DNA of 5,522 bases from an uncultured Solobacterium sp. (GTDB lineage: Bacteria > Bacillota_I > Bacilli_A > Erysipelotrichales > Erysipelotrichaceae). Positions within the stretch are counted from its first letter, which is position 1. The number at the start of each line of letters is the position of its first letter. Positions 4,839 through 5,522 of this stretch are shown here, one piece after another. Below the pieces are notes generated by a model, which saw only the letters and a program-made list of their open reading frames with translations, did not search any database and was not told the origin of the DNA. The stretch covers positions 1 to 5,522 of the forward strand of contig URYK01000092.1 in assembly GCA_900552125.1 (NCBI GenBank). Reading direction: 5' to 3'. A program made the position numbers and the translations under genes.

Positions 4839-5522
4839 TTATGCCTTAGTATATAATAGTCCAAACAGCTTATTAGTCCTTTCTTTGCCAGTGTCTTTTT
4901 TTGAAATTGCCCTTACTACGCATGTCTTGGTCGCTATCCATTGATAACGATTTCCTTGATACGATGTCTGTTTTGCTAGGCCTTTTCCTATCCCAAGTTT
5001 TTGTAGACCCCATTGTCTCTTGCTTGGCACTTTCCACTGTTTCCAAATAATCACTCTTAGTTGAGTTCGAAGATGCTGGTCTATTTCTTTCATTGCCATT
5101 TTCATATCACAGATGCTGAAATAGTTTATCCAGCCTCGTATCTTCTGGTTTAGCTGTCTGATTCTATCAGAAACTGTCATACTATATTTTCTAATAGTGA
5201 GTTGCTTTAATTTTCTTTTGAAGCTTTGTATGGATTCCTGATGCAGTCTGCTTTTGTACGCTTTTTGCGCGTTATTATAATAGAAACCGAATCCTAGATA
5301 TTTTAGCTTTGCTGGTATTGTGATTTTGGTCTTGGTGGCGTTCACTTTTAGGCCTAATTTTCTTTCAATCCATTTTGTTATAGAGTGCATGACTCTATTT
5401 GCACTCGCCTTGCTCTTCGTTACTATGACTACATCATCTGCATATCTTGTGTATCGCAGATTTCTATCTTCTAGCTCCTTATCAAGTTTATTAAGCATTA
5501 TATTACTTAAGAGTGGCGAGAT
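4839..5522 (-). CDS. ltrA: Group II intron reverse transcriptase/maturase, C-terminal part
   Basis: This is an intron-encoded protein that helps the intron RNA fold and splice and copies it into DNA at new sites. The frame is open to the right edge, so 227 C-terminal residues are visible and the N-terminus is cut off by the window. The first visible residues, ISPLLSNI, are the conserved RT segment ahead of the active site. The catalytic YADD is at visible residues 27-30, then LKYLGF, then the maturase (X) domain with RIRQLNQKIRGWINYF (120-135) and IWKQWK (159-164). The protein ends shortly after a basic tail, with no HNH endonuclease domain, as in class C introns and some others. The YADD motif and open frame suggest a working protein. 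An internal ATG at 5498 is not the start, because homology runs through it. Confidence 0.93.
   Translation of the reverse strand: MSPLLSNIMLNKLDKELEDRNLRYTRYADDVVIVTKSKASANRVMHSITKWIERKLGLKVNATKTKITIPAKLKYLGFGFYYNNAQKAYKSRLHQESIQSFKRKLKQLTIRKYSMTVSDRIRQLNQKIRGWINYFSICDMKMAMKEIDQHLRTQLRVIIWKQWKVPSKRQWGLQKLGIGKGLAKQTSYQGNRYQWIATKTCVVRAISKKDTGKERTNKLFGLLYTKA

Larger units (their letters stand above)
4758..5522 (-). mobile_element. Group II intron, 3' portion
   Basis: This is the 3' part of a bacterial group II intron, transcribed in the same direction as the operon: the end of the reverse transcriptase/maturase gene, then domain V, then domain VI. The boundary is placed at 4758, where the RNA ends CTCGAT (the AY ending of group II introns), three nt after the domain VI stem. 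The maturase has no recognisable C-terminal endonuclease domain, and domain V carries a CGC-type triad. Both features suit class C (IIC) introns, but the class is inferred. The 5' part, with domains I-III and the upstream exon, is outside the window. Confidence 0.85.

Overview
The window is very AT-rich. Its Shine-Dalgarno sites are strong (AAGGAGG, AAGAGGAGG), its genes are tightly packed, and it carries a group II intron and an IS21-like end. Together these suggest a low-GC Firmicute, probably a host-associated member of the Clostridia or Erysipelotrichia. No species can be named from the sequence.

Layout. (a) 1-146: one end of an insertion sequence, most like the IS21 family. It has short sub-terminal repeats and a ribosome binding site, and the start codon of a leftward gene sits exactly at the window edge. 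(b) 147-1188: an AT-rich leader and a rightward gene for a 289-residue protein I do not recognise. (c) 1228-1820: a small gene graveyard. The last 43 codons of a tyrosine recombinase (+ strand) meet, tail to tail, a broken DEDDh 3'-5' exonuclease gene (- strand) that has lost its first catalytic motif. (d) 2019-4741: an intact leftward four-gene operon. Its order of transcription is HAD phosphatase, PTS IIA, ROK sugar kinase, nanE. All junctions overlap (7, 4 and 8 nt) and the operon ends in a long hairpin terminator at 1961-2020. (e) 4758-5522: the 3' part of a group II intron in the same orientation as the operon. The C-terminal part of its reverse transcriptase/maturase, a recognisable domain V and a domain VI with a bulged adenosine are all visible.

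How the genes work together. NanE interconverts ManNAc-6-P and GlcNAc-6-P, the committed step that links sialic acid/ManNAc catabolism to amino-sugar metabolism. The ROK kinase next to it is the natural candidate for making ManNAc-6-P from ManNAc. The PTS IIA protein resembles the ascorbate/fructose-type IIA family and points to a phosphotransferase transporter whose IIB and IIC parts are not in the window. The HAD protein is a beta-phosphoglucomutase-like phosphatase or mutase with an unknown sugar-phosphate substrate. The intron ends only 16 nt upstream of the first visible operon gene, directly before its ribosome binding site. The operon promoter, and any missing PTS genes, must therefore lie beyond the intron unless transcription starts inside it.

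No CRISPR array, tRNA or rRNA was seen. I found no convincing sign of an undescribed system. The least explained items are the 289-residue protein and the intron placed inside the operon leader.
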